Assembly: GCA_006386115.1 (NCBI GenBank)
Contig: VFIW01000024.1
Coordinates: 186,001-250,000 of the forward strand
Direction: 5' to 3'
DNA length: 64,000 nt
DNA from: Globisporangium splendens
Lineage: Eukaryota > Oomycota > Peronosporomycetes > Pythiales > Pythiaceae
A model generated the notes under the pieces. The model made no database searches. It worked only from the letters and a program-made list of their open reading frames with translations, and was not told the origin of the DNA. Shown piece after piece: positions 1 through 11,873 of this stretch. Position 1 is the stretch's first letter. Each line of letters begins with the position of its first letter. Both the position numbers and the translations under genes were made by a program.

Positions 1-1356
1 GAGTGCGAGATGGTACTTGACGACCACTTGGGTGCGATCCAGGCCACTGATCTCATCGAAAAGCGCACTCGCTTCGCGATGCTGCTTCTTCAGTTGGGTA
101 ATCATCGCCATACCAATTTGGTATTGTGTGCCCGTCGGACAGAAGGTCCACGCCATCTCAATGTCTGAAAACGCTGCTTCGAGTTGTTCGCCAGCGGTAA
201 GAAAGCCAAGTGAAGGCATGCTGAGTCCTCCATTCGCCTCAGCAGCGATGTCTTGTGCAGGTAGAGACAGTGTTGGCGCCACACTAGGCTTCGCACTGGA
301 CTGTGCAGCTGTGCTCGTAGTCGACGTGCCATTTGATGCAGCCGTGGTAGTGCTGCTTGCTGAAGCTGAAGTCGAGGACGACCCTGAAGCATGCGCTTGT
401 TGCTGCGCTTGGGAAGCGGCATTTGCTGCCAATAGTTCAAGCGCCAGCCACAGCCGCATGGATCCGCGGTAGAAGTACGCTTGAGGATCTTTCCCATCCA
501 GCTTGATCGAGTGGTTAAAGTCGGCAAGACAATTGCGAGCGAAGTCTTCGCCCTTGCGGTAGTAGCAAAGTCCGCGATAGCTGTAGTAGGACGCATTGAC
601 GTTGTTGAACTCAATCGCGTGGGTATACTGCTCGGTCGCTCGATTGTAGTCACCGCACTCGTAATATGCCTGTGCCAAATAGCTGAACCCCGTCGAGTTC
701 CGGGGATCAATTTTGATTGCATTCTCTAGGTCGTCGATGCATTTCGTCAAATTGCCCAAGCGCCGATAGCAATTGCCGCGGTTCTGAAGCGCCCGGTACT
801 CAATACGACTCCCGATGCCACCCACGGTCCCTTCTTCGAGCGTCCTGGTGAAATCGATGATGGCTTCGCGGTAAAACCCAGCGTCGTAGAGTACCAGGGC
901 TCGATTGAAGTAGTGGTTGCCCTTCTTGACATCCATCTCGATCGCCGCGGTGAGATCTTCCAGTGCTGCGATCGGCTGGTTCAGCTTGCGGTAGCACCCA
1001 CCGCGGTTCGCATAATACAGCGGCGAACGATCATCCAGCGTGATCGCCATGCCGTAGTCTTTTGCCGCGTGCTCGTACTCATTGATCGATCGGAACGCGT
1101 TTCCACGTGCGAGGAAAAACCGAGGCTGTGTGTTCCGAATCGCGATGGTGAGGCTGAAGTGCTCGATAGCGCGGCAATAATCGTCGTATGTCGACGCGTT
1201 GTGCGCAATTTCCATGCCTTTCTGGTAAAAGTCGACGGCATGCTGCAGATCTTGGTCCTTGGCTTCTTGTGCGTTCGCGGCAGCAGCAGCAGCGACAGCC
1301 GCTGCAGCATGACTCAGTTCTGCATTCCCAGTTAGCGACGCATGATGACTCGCCAT
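1..1356 (-). CDS. TPR-repeat protein, 3' end beyond the window
   Basis: One uninterrupted frame runs from an ATG at 1356 leftwards to position 1, so at least 452 codons are present and the C-terminus is missing. After an Ala-rich N-terminus there are consecutive tetratricopeptide repeats with the usual W/Y-G-A-P spacing, for example segments containing FFLARGNAFRSINEYEHAAKDYG, PLYYANRGGCYRKL, NHYFNRALVLYDAG, RALQNRGNCYRRL, GFSYLAQAYYECGDY and ASYYSYRGLCYYRKG. A Ser/Ala/Thr-rich linker (about residues 335-370) precedes a further TPR-like stretch at the edge. TPRs form superhelical protein-binding scaffolds; no catalytic domain is visible. Such long TPR arrays are common in ciliary and co-chaperone proteins, but the partner cannot be inferred. 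It is divergent from the gene starting at 1613. Confidence 0.8.
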   Translation of the reverse strand, partial: MASHHASLTGNAELSHAAAAVAAAAAANAQEAKDQDLQHAVDFYQKGMEIAHNASTYDDYCRAIEHFSLTIAIRNTQPRFFLARGNAFRSINEYEHAAKDYGMAITLDDRSPLYYANRGGCYRKLNQPIAALEDLTAAIEMDVKKGNHYFNRALVLYDAGFYREAIIDFTRTLEEGTVGGIGSRIEYRALQNRGNCYRRLGNLTKCIDDLENAIKIDPRNSTGFSYLAQAYYECGDYNRATEQYTHAIEFNNVNASYYSYRGLCYYRKGEDFARNCLADFNHSIKLDGKDPQAYFYRGSMRLWLALELLAANAASQAQQQAHASGSSSTSASASSTTTAASNGTSTTSTAAQSSAKPSVAPTLSLPAQDIAAEANGGLSMPSLGFLTAGEQLEAAFSDIEMAWTFCPTGTQYQIGMAMITQLKKQHREASALFDEISGLDRTQVVVKYHLAL

Positions 1357-1612
1357 CTCTTGCAACAATACCGAGGAAGAAACTCACAACAGCTTGCGCA
1401 TGTGACCGTGAAAATCAACCTACGCCGCGTGAAACTGCAGCATCAGCAGAGCTTTTCCTGGACCCCAAGGATATCATTAGCAGGTACCTCTGTCACCTAA
1501 GCAGCTCAAGTTGGTCCGGAAGACAAATGCTTCGCCACGACCAAGTTGATGCGCGAGCGGTAGTCCTCACATACACTTGAGTTGTAATACCTCTGACTGT
1601 GCCTCATAAATC
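1357..1612. promoter_or_regulatory. Divergent intergenic region
   Basis: The 256 bp between the starts of the TPR gene (-) and the gene at 1613 (+) must hold both promoters. I see no TATA box or clear oomycete Inr that would fix a start site. Confidence 0.4.
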
Positions 1613-4217
1613 ATGGCGACCCGACTCCCACTCGAGGGAGATGGATTGATCGAGAACCTCTTTTACTTTCTGTGGTGCAAGGACGATTTCGGTGCTGGTC
1701 CACGAATTTACATCCTGCACACCGTGCTCTACAAGTTCACGCACCCGTCAGCGTGGTATTTCACGAGCCTCAAGTCTGGCAAAATCAAGAAGAAGTCGAA
1801 AGTCAACCTGAACAACATCCAAATCGAGCGCGAGTTCACCAAGAAGCGGTCGCCGACGGATATCGTGGCCAACTACATCTATTTCGCGAGCTCCGTCAGT
1901 GGCGACAGTAGCAATCCGTCAGGAAACGCGACGATCGAGTACTTTGACACGGATGGGCTGCGTGATTTCCTGTACAAGCGCGAAAAAGCGCACAACGGCA
2001 TGCTCCAGAAATTTGTCCTTCCGAAAGGAACGAGCAATGCGACGATCCGAGCCATTTGATCGCCCAAGATCTGCTTGCTCGAGCGGCGCGTCAACCTGAA
2101 AAACGTGTACGACAAGCGACATAACATCTATGAGCGAGGCGTGACGTTCGATGGCGTGGACATGTATTCACGCCCGGAACCAGTGCGTGGAGCAATGCTT
2201 CCAGACGAAGTGCAACTACTCTGTGAGCAGATTGTCGACCATGTGACCCAGGTCTCCTATCACAAGTACCGGATTTCCAGAATGGTGCTGCATCTGAAAA
2301 GCGACGCGGATGACAAGTTGTGGCTTCTGTGGTGCTCGTCACTGCGGCTTCTCCATGTGAACGTCACGGAAGCAGCCCCGATTCGTCCTCTCGACATTGT
2401 CAATGACGCACAAGTTCCTGATTTCGTGCAGTTTCGCAATAACACAAGCGTCGCTGATGACAAACGAGCTGGATTCGCGCGATGCATGAGCTGTGGTCAA
2501 CTTCTAGAACAAAAGAAGCTACTCGCGACGACCTACAAGGCCGTCTTGGATCATTTCCAGCGATTCATGCGCTTTTTACGGATCCAGGTCAATGAGAGCG
2601 AGCATGCTGCCATCGAGTGGCCTCCCGATGAGCGATTAGTCCAGGCTGCAGGCGGGGTTGGTTTTGGGATCTTGCAATGCTTTGAGAAAGGAACACTGCA
2701 CAGTCGAAAGGCAATCAACCAGCAAAGTACGGCCACCAATAACTCAACAAGTGGTGACCTCCCGGGAGGTTCGCAACATACCTCATTGACCCGAAAAGAG
2801 CTCGTCATTCCCCCCGTGATTCAGTACCTGCATCCAACGTTCACGGTGGGTGACTTTGAACGGCATCGACAAGACCCCATTTTCTTGCACAAACCGGTCG
2901 CGGTCTGCGAAAGTTGCTGTCTGGTGTACTCGGATTACACCACGACGTCACTGGAAGTCAACTCGATCCGCCAAAGTGCACCGGCGATTCTACGCCCTCA
3001 CTGCGAGCTTTCTGAGTCGAAGAAGCGACTGGATCCTCTCGATTCACTCACCATCGCTTTGGCTGGTAACAGTGGCTCGAAGACCAGTCCCGTGTCATTG
3101 CTAAAGGGCAGTATGAGCACAAAGAAACCACCTGCGTTGGCGTGGAAACCCATTTCCACGGGCACCGAGAAAAAAAGTGGCAGCAAAGCAAAAGTGCGCA
3201 GCACGCTGAGCAATTTGCCATCTGCACCGCAATTACCGCAGCGAATTCAAAGCTTTGACGAGATCCACGCTGCAAATTTCGCGGAATTGATGGCTGCAAG
3301 TGGAGAATCAGCAAACCCATTGGCGTCCAGTCAAAGTGCGAGTGCACTCCAGCAACGTGAAGAGACCTTTTTCCGCGAGCTGCACCAGCAAAAGGACCTG
3401 GAGCGAGGTCACCCTCTCCATCACATGCTCGAGAGTGTGGCACGACTCTCGACGAGCAAGAAGAAGCCATTGGCGGCGCCTCGACACAATAACAATGGCG
3501 GGTTTAGTTTCAGCAACAGTCAAAGCATGGGGGCGTTGCCGGAACTCTTTGAGCACCAGATGACCAAGAAAGCAGCGACCAAGAGTCCATACAGCATCGT
3601 GTTGCGGATCCGCGACTCCACTGAGGACGATTCGCACAATGTCGACGCTCATGCTGGTGTTGGCGGAGCGAAGCAGCAAAGCCCCAAGAAGAAAAGCTCG
3701 AACAAGGAATCAAAGGCAAACAAGGGAACGGTACCGATTGAGGGTCATGAGGATGGAGGGGAATCGGATGCTGGCAAGTCAAAAGCTACATCACGACGTG
3801 CGCTGAAAGCGAGCACTCGATTCGTGAGCTCTCGCGAGAAGAAAGCGTCTGAGGAGCATCAGGATTACTTGTTTGCGGCACTCGCAGAAGCTCAAGCTCA
3901 GGTATGTTGCTCGAGTTTGTTAAACATGCCCACACTCATCCAAATCCTGACTCGAACTTGGTTCTTTATGCTCACAGCTGGAGCATATGGAGACACTGGC
4001 ATCGATCCTTCCAGCGTCTGAGCTTCAGCCTGGTGGCACAATCCGAGACGCACAAACAGTGGTCGAGACCAGTGCCATCGATGAAGCCTCCGATGACGAA
4101 GGAGAAGACGGTAACGAAAATTCAGATGGCAGTAATGGCAACCTCGATCTTGCGACAATGTTGCAAATTTCAGGGACTGAGGATGAAGCAATAGGACGGA
4201 CGGATGAAGAGATCTAA
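1613..4217 (+). pseudogene. Unrecognised conserved-type protein with an in-frame TGA (gene or recent pseudogene)
   Basis: Exon 1 starts at ATG 1613 and runs to 3901, a GTATGT...CACAG intron spans 3902-3977, and exon 2 (3978-4217) keeps frame and ends in TAA. The protein would be about 842 residues. A TGA at 2057-2059 interrupts it after residue 148, but the same frame continues for 600 more codons, with the text reading ..TIRAI*SPKICLLERRVN... A Trp codon (TGG) would fit the stop position. Visible features are a compact Trp/Tyr-rich N-terminal half, two CxxC pairs (about residues 291 and 432) that could bind one zinc, and a long low-complexity Ser/Lys-rich and acidic C-terminal tail. I do not recognise the family. 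The intact downstream frame suggests a recent nonsense change, a sequencing error, or stop readthrough. Confidence 0.6.
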
Positions 4218-4846
4218 CTTTGCGAACACTTTGTATCATATCACCCTTCAAATTTATGCCATGCATCGCGTGTGCAGATGCTGGGAATATTTCGCTCTCT
4301 CGCTGACCTGCTGCATGGTTTGCCTACAACAATCGCAAGAATCGTCAGCTGTTGTTCAAAGTCATAGCAAACATGAATTACTTCGACGCGTTGCTTGCTT
4401 TGTACCAATCGCTCTTGTGGCCATAGGTGAGCGGGTTGCTCAGACTCGTGGTCTCCGAGAGCGACGCCAGTTCCCGATCTAGCGCGTCGCCATTCTCCAT
4501 TTTGCTCGGCATCTCGGTACGAATCAGCTCTCGGCTTTCTTGCTCTCTTTGCCTTCCTTGTTGACAAGCAATTATGCTGCTCTAGCGCTCTGTTCACAGT
4601 CCCAACCAAATTAGATCGCTTTCATCTGAGCCACAACCTAAATATATACGCAAACATGGCTTGAACTCAGAAGCATCACATCGTATGCCAATACGCACAA
4701 AAAAGAGAGAAAACACCACGCCGACAAACTGAAACAGCAGCACTATCCATCATTCATTCATTCATTCATCCAGGCAAGTTGTTCATACTTGCGGTCTCCA
4801 GCCATCCTAAGAAGACAACAATACTCCCAATCGCGTCTGAACCTGC
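4218..4846. other. Convergent intergenic region with a CATT microsatellite
   Basis: About 630 bp lie between two converging genes and should hold both 3' UTRs. The only structure seen is a perfect tetranucleotide (CATT)n run at about 4750-4769. No coding sequence is supported. Confidence 0.5.
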
Positions 4847-6975
4847 CTACACCAATGGCTCCAGGTCCATTTCAACGATCGACGTCGGATGTAACAACTC
4901 GAAGTTGCGCAGCACGTCAGGGTGCAAGACACCGAACGTACCGAGCTTGAGTGGCGCCTCACCCTGCTTGAAAAGCGTGATGTCGGCGCAGCGGCCTGGG
5001 AAGAACGTGTTGCCAGTAGAGCCAGCAATCGTGTAGTACTGAGGCAGCGTCGAAGCCGCCGAAGGGTCTTCCAGCAAGTTCGGAATACCCATCAACTGCA
5101 TGATGCGGTCCACGAGGCCGTGAATCACTTCAAAGCCATCAGTGTGACCCGTGTACGACGCGCAAATGCGACGCACGTTCTTCGCACCAACGTCCGAGTT
5201 GTTGTCCAACACCACGACATCCGAAATCTCGAAAAGCTTCAGTCCTTCCTTCACCGACATCGACTTGTTGTTCTGGATCGTCTTCAACACGCCTGGCAGC
5301 ATCGACGTGCGCACGACCTCAAACTCGATCGTCGCAGGGTTCGAGAGCACGACCGCAGTCGTCCCATCGTCCTCCCGGTTCAGGAACTTGAAGTTCTCGT
5401 CGTGCGAGCACAAGCCGTGCGTGAGCAATTCAATGTACCCAGCACGACTGATTTCGTCACGAAGGTGGTCGCCAAGCTTGTTCAATGGCTGCGGCTGACC
5501 GATGGTCTGAGTCGATGGAAGCGTCAGTGGGATGTTGTTGAAGCCGTACGCGATGCCGACATCTTCAATCACGTCAACAGCGTGCAGAATGTCTGAACGC
5601 GTTGGAGGCACTTCGACGACAATGCGCTGACCGTCGCTCGAAGCCTTCGCCGAGAGCTGCATCTTGTCGCACAACTCACAGATGCGCTTCAAGTCCAGGT
5701 TGATCGGGTCCTTCTTACCGAAAAGCATCGAGTAAATGTCCTTCACGTTCGCCTCGACCATGCGGTTGCTCAAGTCCGGCGTCGTCTCGTTCTCCTCGGC
5801 TTCGTCCTCGTAGACAATGTTCACAGGCTCGATCGCGAACGGCTCAGCACAGTACTCGGAGAACATCGCGATCATCGTGTTCAACACGATCTTGCCCTTC
5901 GTGATGTCGGTCGCGGTACACTCGATGAACACGTTCTTCGTGTTGAGCGAGATCTTCGAGTGCTCGCTGTTGATGATCGGAGGCAGCGAGAGCACGACGC
6001 CGTTCTTGTCCGTGATCACAGGGTACACCGGCGAGTCGTAGATGATGTCCGTGTACGGCTTCAAGTGCTTCGAGTCGGCATTCGTGCGGTAGAAATCCAA
6101 GAGCTCCTTCGCGTCAAACTCCCGCTTTTGGCTCAATGGCTGGAACTTGATCTCCGTTGGTGGACGCGCCTACAACAGACAAGCACAGAGTTTCTTTGTT
6201 AGATCTCTTCGAGAAGCATGGCATATTGGAGTAATTGTTTTGGCTTACATCGTATGTGAATGGTCCTTCGATCGTGTCCAAGTCGTGGGTGCCGATCGCG
6301 ACAAGCGTGCGGCGACGGCAAATGTTCTGGTGGAGCTTGTCCTGCAGATCAATGAAGCTGCAACACATTTTCACAGAGCAAAACTAACGATTAGTACCCA
6401 TTGTGGTTCCTTCATGGCAGCACGTGTCGAGGAAACGCGTCACATACCTATCATAACGCTCTTGGGTGAATTGCACGTTGCGCAAGATCGCCGACACGAC
6501 GAAAGGACGAATCAGCTGTAGTCCCATACAACCAAGACAACAACCACATTCGTTAGTTGTACGTAAATAACATACACGCATACTACAATACAAACTCCAT
6601 CGCATTTCCGCAAGATGAACGAACCTTCGTGTTGGGCTTGACCGTGATCTCATGCGCAGGGCCGTCGGCGCGTGGCACGAGCTTGTACACTGGCGGGCGC
6701 TCCTTCTGCAGGAACACGCGCAGCGCGCGCGCGATGCCCTCGACGCAGAGCAGGTCGTAGCGGTTGGCCGGCACGTCGATCTTGTAGAGCACAGCGTCCG
6801 AGACGTCATCGTGGGTCTTGCTGGCACCCTGCTCGCGCTGCTTGAGCTGCTTCTCGCTCGTGATGTCGTCCAGCTCGATGCCGAACTCGAAGCAGAGGTG
6901 GTCGAACTCGTCGTCCGTGTACGTCTGGCCCATGGCCGCGAACAGCTCGTCGCGCTTCACTCCGACCGTCGGCAT
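4847..6975 (-). CDS. FARSB: Phenylalanine--tRNA ligase beta subunit, cytosolic
   Basis: Four exons read leftwards: 6625-6975, 6448-6515, 6249-6357 and 4847-6169, separated by GTTCGT, GTATGT and GTAAGC introns whose phases all close, giving 616 residues. The start [12 protein letters not shown] matches the eukaryotic/archaeal PheRS beta N-terminus. A B5-type region follows ([22 protein letters not shown] near residue 350), then a C-terminal core containing [11 protein letters not shown] and [19 protein letters not shown]. The enzyme is an alpha2-beta2 heterotetramer charging tRNA-Phe in the cytosol; beta contributes tRNA binding and editing. Length is close to the family norm (about 590-610). 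Only the beta gene is here. Expected to be constitutive; no regulatory signal seen. Confidence 0.93.
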
Positions 6976-7573
6976 GCTTGCTCCCTTGCTTCTTGGCTCG
7001 TGTTCTCGGTTGTGCGTTGAGGGCGGGGCTCCACAAGTTTTGGTCATGAGGGACGCGTCACGACCCGTCTCGACGCATGGGTAAGCGTACTGCAAAAGAC
7101 AGAATAATTTGAACCCAATGACAGAATTTTCTTGTGGGAAGACACTATCGCGAGGGAGAGGGTAGTGACATAAACTCTTGGAAATGATGGTGTCCGGATA
7201 TTGGACTTGACAAATTAAATTAGAGGATTGATACGGAGATTTGAAAAGGAGTGATGGTGGATGGCTTGGAATCGAGCTGGATCAGAAACCTGACGAGATG
7301 CGCTTGAGGAAACTGGGAGATGCGAATGATACCGAATGCATTGCTGCCTGCTAACACGCCGGCGATTATTAAAATAATCTCGTTCGCGAGATCTCATGGA
7401 GATGGTGGCTCCGTCCATGTGTGCGCAGAATGCATACGAACCCGCAAGTGAACACGTACAGCATCTTCAAAAAATAACTTTCGTGCTTCTCTCGCACTCT
7501 TGTCTTCGTGTTCCGTCATTCAAATTCCTTTACTCAGAAAAACTCCATCTATCCAAATGGCACTCACGACTTC
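6976..7573. other. Intergenic region between two minus-strand genes
   Basis: About 600 bp hold the upstream region of the PheRS beta gene and the 3' flank of the nucleotidase gene. No coding frame with family features is seen. The stretch 7190-7380 is AT-richer than its surroundings. Confidence 0.45.
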
Positions 7574-9151
7574 TTAGAATGACACGAGGGAGCGGCCGTC
7601 GGCCTTGTAGCACAAGTTCGCGTTTGGCAGCGACTTGACAAACACTTCGAGCGCCGTGTCGATGCGTGAGGCCTCAGCTTCGCTCACGATCACCTTGCTG
7701 ACCACCGCGCCTGGCGTGAGCAGGTACTCGGTGTTGTACAAGTAGTTGCTGATCGCGAGCTTGAACACGTCCGTGTCGAGCACTGGACCCGTGCGCGTTG
7801 GGTGCTTGAACCACTCGATGCTCGTGATGTCACCGACGCCCGAGCCTGTGCACTTGAACGTGTACTTGATGCCACCTGGCTGCACGTAGTAGCCGTTGAG
7901 GTTGATAAAGCCCGCACCACAGCTCGCGAGCATCTCCTTCTTGATGTACTTCTTCATGGACGCACCGTCTGTCTCGATCACCACCAGCGTGTTGCCGAAA
8001 GGTGACCACGAGATGACTTGGCCAATCGTCAGGTTGCCCGCCGGGTACGTCTTGTCACTACGGATACCACCGCCGTTCATCAGCGCGACATCGGCACTTC
8101 CTTGGCCGTAGAAGTTCAAACTAGCGTCGGCAAAGATGGCGCCAACGGCAGAGTCCGCAGCACGCACGAGCTTGTTGGTCACATCCAGAGTCTCACAGAG
8201 CGTACCGATGACACGGGCATGCAACAGACCGATCTGCGTCGCGTAGTCCGCGATGACCTTGTCGAGCGCAGGGTCCGACGGCATCTCTTCGATGATCGGG
8301 ATGGCCTTGTGAGTCATGCGCGTCGTCGCCGCGAGCGAACCCGACGCCGCAAAGAACTCCAGACGAGACGACCAGATCGAGCGAAAGTCAAAGTCGGCCT
8401 TGAGGTACGGCGTGCCAAAGTTCGTCTGGAGCATCGACGAGTGGTCGTGGCCAGCGTAAATGAGGTTCACGCCCGTGACTTCCTTGGAGAAGCGGTTGTC
8501 GTCCGCCAAGTCCTGGTGCGTGAGCGCGATGATGAAGTCCACGCTCTGGGTCTTGAGGTACGCCACTTGCTTCTTCGCGGCCTCGATCGGGTCCGTCCAG
8601 TACAATCCCTTGCTCGAGTCCTTCATGTCGTACATGACTCCAAAGAAGCCGATCTTGATGGTGCCAAAGGTTGGGTCCTTGAAGGTCTTGATCGCACGCG
8701 CCTTGGTGTTGCGGAGCAACGAACCGGTCCCGATCTCGTAACAGTTGGCATTCAGCCATGGGAAGTTGGTCGCCGCCGACACGTTAAGGAAACCCTCAAT
8801 GCCGAAGTCGAACTCGTGGTTGCCGAGACTCGCAAAGTCGACGCCGATCGCATTGTGCGCGTCGACCATCTGCATGCCATGGAACTGCGACGACCAGAGC
8901 GACGGCGACATAGTGTCACCGGCAAAGATCACCAAGCTGTTGGGGTTCTTGGCGCGCATTTCCTTCACGATCGGGATCACGCGCGATGGGCCGCCGATCT
9001 TGAGGCCGTTCACTTCGTCCTGCAGCATCTCGTACACGTCGTTGTACGCGATCACATCGACGACGGCAGTGACGTTGCGGAGCGCGCTCGAGGACTGCGC
9101 GCCGAGCACGACGGCGAACACAGAGAGCGCGAGCGAGCGGAAGATCTTCAT
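7574..9151 (-). CDS. Secreted 5'-nucleotidase / metallophosphoesterase (intact copy)
   Basis: A single 525-codon exon. The first 23 residues (MKIFRSLALSVFAVVLGAQS..) form a typical signal peptide, so the protein is secreted or ER-lumenal. The N-terminal calcineurin-like metallophosphatase domain shows YNDVYE (metal motif I, Tyr where many relatives have His), FAGDTMSPS (78-80 core), GNHEFDFG (110) and the GHDH motif. The C-terminal 5'-nucleotidase domain shows NGGGIRSD and SWSPFGNTL, the substrate-specificity loop. The family hydrolyses extracellular nucleoside phosphates to nucleoside plus phosphate; there is no C-terminal hydrophobic tail, so no GPI anchor is predicted. Two damaged paralogues lie at 11.9-13.4 and 22.4-23.4 kb, and this one lacks all their lesions. 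Confidence 0.9.
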   Translation of the reverse strand: MKIFRSLALSVFAVVLGAQSSSALRNVTAVVDVIAYNDVYEMLQDEVNGLKIGGPSRVIPIVKEMRAKNPNSLVIFAGDTMSPSLWSSQFHGMQMVDAHNAIGVDFASLGNHEFDFGIEGFLNVSAATNFPWLNANCYEIGTGSLLRNTKARAIKTFKDPTFGTIKIGFFGVMYDMKDSSKGLYWTDPIEAAKKQVAYLKTQSVDFIIALTHQDLADDNRFSKEVTGVNLIYAGHDHSSMLQTNFGTPYLKADFDFRSIWSSRLEFFAASGSLAATTRMTHKAIPIIEEMPSDPALDKVIADYATQIGLLHARVIGTLCETLDVTNKLVRAADSAVGAIFADASLNFYGQGSADVALMNGGGIRSDKTYPAGNLTIGQVISWSPFGNTLVVIETDGASMKKYIKKEMLASCGAGFINLNGYYVQPGGIKYTFKCTGSGVGDITSIEWFKHPTRTGPVLDTDVFKLAISNYLYNTEYLLTPGAVVSKVIVSEAEASRIDTALEVFVKSLPNANLCYKADGRSLVSF

Positions 9152-9227
9152 CTCGGTATTGACGGGGGTCTAAAGACTGGGAGGCTGCCAGTTGGGGAAT
9201 GAACGGCAGAAAGCAGCAGGCGGCAGA

Positions 9228-9247
9228 CAGCCAGCCAGCCAGCCAGC
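9228..9247. repeat. (CAGC)5 tetranucleotide repeat
   Basis: Five perfect CAGC units lie about 80 bp upstream of the start codon of the intact nucleotidase, probably within its promoter or 5' UTR. Confidence 0.85.
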
Positions 9248-11720
9248 GCACCGGCGGCATTGGACAGACGAAGTCTGAAAGGATGGGACAGCGGCTCCGG
9301 TTCCATCACCTTTTCTCACTGCTGCTCCTCTCATTGAATGCGCGCCAGAGAACAGGACGCCGCTGTGCATAAGCGTCGGGTGTGAGGAGTGCGCTGTCAC
9401 CTCCCATCTTTCACGGCGATGACCATGGCCATTGATGGCGGCTGATGTTGTGTTGTGCAACAGCAACGTCCCTCATGAGCACGAATGTGCCTCTTATGTC
9501 CGCACTCATTCTTCCATTGAAATAAGAATAGTGTAGTAAATCCGCTTGAAGTGCTAAACCCGCGCCATTCCACCTTTGGTCTCACATGTCCTTCTTTGAA
9601 CGAGCGGACGACAATTCGTTGCAGGTTCGAATTTCTCACATTTAATACGGTGCAGAAACCGTGCGCGCCACTCATTATTAACTGTGCCGCTCATCATAAA
9701 CAGCCCCGATCGCAGGATCTCCGCCAGCATCTGGTCTCCGCACCTTCGGGATCACCACACGTGAGTGAGTGTCGGGAAAGCCAGTTTTCCTCCACAATAA
9801 CGGTGGCCAATTGCATCCCACCCAAGTCACGCTCGGATACCTTGATCTGCCCATGGATACCTGTGAAAACCTCTCGAGCAGTTCTCGGCATCTTCTCGTG
9901 TATAAAGTTGGGTTAAAGCCATACTTTTCTTTGTATGTATTTTGGAAAACTACCATCATCAGCTGTCGACATCTATTTGAAAGTACAGGCTCCGAATGCG
10001 AGAGGTGAGGGAGCCCTCGCTTTGTGAAGATCTCGCGGTCGCGCAATACTGTGCCAGCTGGGTCAAGAAAGTCGGCTCGCAGCTCGTGGCTTGGCTTTTC
10101 ACTGGACCACGTCGCTTGCTGACGCATTATTTGGTCGAATGAGGTCAATGAAACATCAGTGAGTCCACTGGCAGAAATGGCTGTTTGGCATCCGCTATTC
10201 CGGGGTTTCGTGACTCCAGGTATCTTGCTGGCGCGAGATAGACTTTGATAAGGTCGGCTAGTTAAAAAATCTTCCCTTGGGAACTTACCTTACCATCCTC
10301 TTTCTTTCTCGCATTCACGTCTACAGTGCGCATGCATTCAATCTGTAGACGGCTTGATTGAGAGAGGCAACACTTTGGCCAGGTCTTTCCGTCATTAAGG
10401 TTCGATCTGCCACCACATATTGATTCCTTCAGTCCGGGGCTCTAGACAACCTGCACTTGGCGCTTCGTTTCGGCGGCGTTTGGTGGGAATTAGCAGCATG
10501 CGAATCTTCATGTTACAGCAACAGCAAATCAATCATCAATCGCAGGAAGGATCCATGTGTCACTCTGCGTCACCTTTCACTGGCCATTTGGGTCACTGAG
10601 TTGACAGAGACGGGGGTGCGAACTTAATTAAGTTGAAGAAATCGAGCACTGTAACCTAAAACCTGGTGCAGAAATGTTGCTGTCCGTCGACATCCGGGGT
10701 AGGGGATGTCACAGATTGATCACATGTTCAGTGCAAAAATGAAAAGGGGACCAGGGCTACGGGAACGTGCAACACACCCCTTTCTCTCACGGCCACAACC
10801 AAGTTGGCCAGGTCGAGCGGATCCACCCACCAAGTTCTGAATTGGACATTGGACCATAGACACTGTTTCCCTTCACTCTGTCGTGGCTAGAGATCTTTAA
10901 GTTGCTACCTCGGTCACGTGGCTCTCTGGGGCTGCTGATAGGTCGCTGCAAGCTGAGGCAGTGCTGCCAGGTCGGGTTTGTCCGGTTTCTTGTCAGTGCA
11001 GTTCATTGCAAGCAAGTGGACCGACCCGGACTCTGAAGTACCCCCATCCTGTTTGCGTCGACTTTTGACATCGGGTGGGTGTTTGCCACGAGATGTGTAC
11101 GAAGAGCGTCTAAGGAACGGATGGAACCTCGGCCACCTACTGGTGTCGAGATGTGAAAGTTTGCTCCCTTCCCAGCATAAAGCAATTCACTCCAAGCTTC
11201 ATGGAGAAGCGACTGAGTACTCTGTGGAACTGACGTGCCATCGAGAGCTTCTCAGTACTGTGCTACCGTTCACCGCATGTGCTCAGAACCAGGAAGTGAC
11301 TGGAGGCGTTGCTTGTACCCTCCTTCGGTCTGTCATATGCACCTCTCACCTTTACATCTGCATCATCCCGTCAAAGTTTCAGGAACAACCCAGCGTCTTA
11401 ACTCTCAGTTCGCCTTTGCTCACAGACCGCGCCATTTGTGCAAATGAGAACACGCCAAGTGCCGCCACCGCCCACAACATACTCGGTTCGTTCATGAAGC
11501 TCTTGCGATCGATTGGGAGTATGTAGTATGGGTGCACACTTTCTGTGGATGCCAATGCAGCAGCGTACAAGATGCTCGGCTGATTTTCTTTCCATCTCGA
11601 TTGCGTCCGTGTGGCGAACACAGTCGCCAGTGTCCATGCGATCGGACAATCGCGCCATGGAAAAAGATGCCTGGGTCCCCTGCGTCAGTGCTGTCGCCAC
11701 TACAACGCTTCCATCTGCCA

Positions 11721-11739
11721 GAGAGAGAGAGAGAGAGAG
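11721..11739. repeat. (GA)n dinucleotide repeat
   Basis: A perfect GA run of about 19 bp lies 135 bp upstream of the start of the broken nucleotidase copy. Confidence 0.85.
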
Positions 11740-11873
11740 CTCCATCTGAAGGGGTTACGAGCATTCTCTTCACGCTGGCTTGTGTGCTTGACTTTACATT
11801 CGCATTTCTGAATTGGCAGCGATCCAATTGCAACAAACTCTCCAACCCACCAAGATAGATATCAGCAGCAGCC

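Larger units (their letters stand above)
9152..11873. other. Long gene-poor interval upstream of the nucleotidase genes
   Basis: About 2.7 kb separate two nucleotidase copies that face away from each other. I find no open frame with an ATG start and recognisable content. The longest candidates (9678-10148 minus, 10978-11526 plus) begin at non-ATG codons and look like chance frames. No LTR, terminal inverted repeat or tRNA could be demonstrated by eye. The interval includes the promoter of the intact gene (left end) and a (CAGC)n run and a (GA)n run listed separately. Confidence 0.5.

Noticed and set aside
8018..9202. Open frame of 394 codons antisense to the nucleotidase
   Set aside because: Arg/Val/His-rich shadow typical of the opposite strand of a GC-rich coding exon.
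9600..9640. GGTTCGAAT-like string resembling a tRNA T-arm
   Set aside because: No A-box, anticodon stem or acceptor stem can be folded around it.
9678..10148. Open frame of 156 codons on the minus strand in the gene-poor interval
   Set aside because: It starts at TTG, has no recognisable domain and no splice context; treated as a chance frame.
10600..11000. Possible LTR of a retroelement
   Set aside because: TG- and CA-ended stretches exist, but no second copy, primer-binding site or polyprotein remnant is present in the window.
10978..11526. Open frame of 182 codons on the plus strand
   Set aside because: It starts at TTG, is compositionally random and has no family features.
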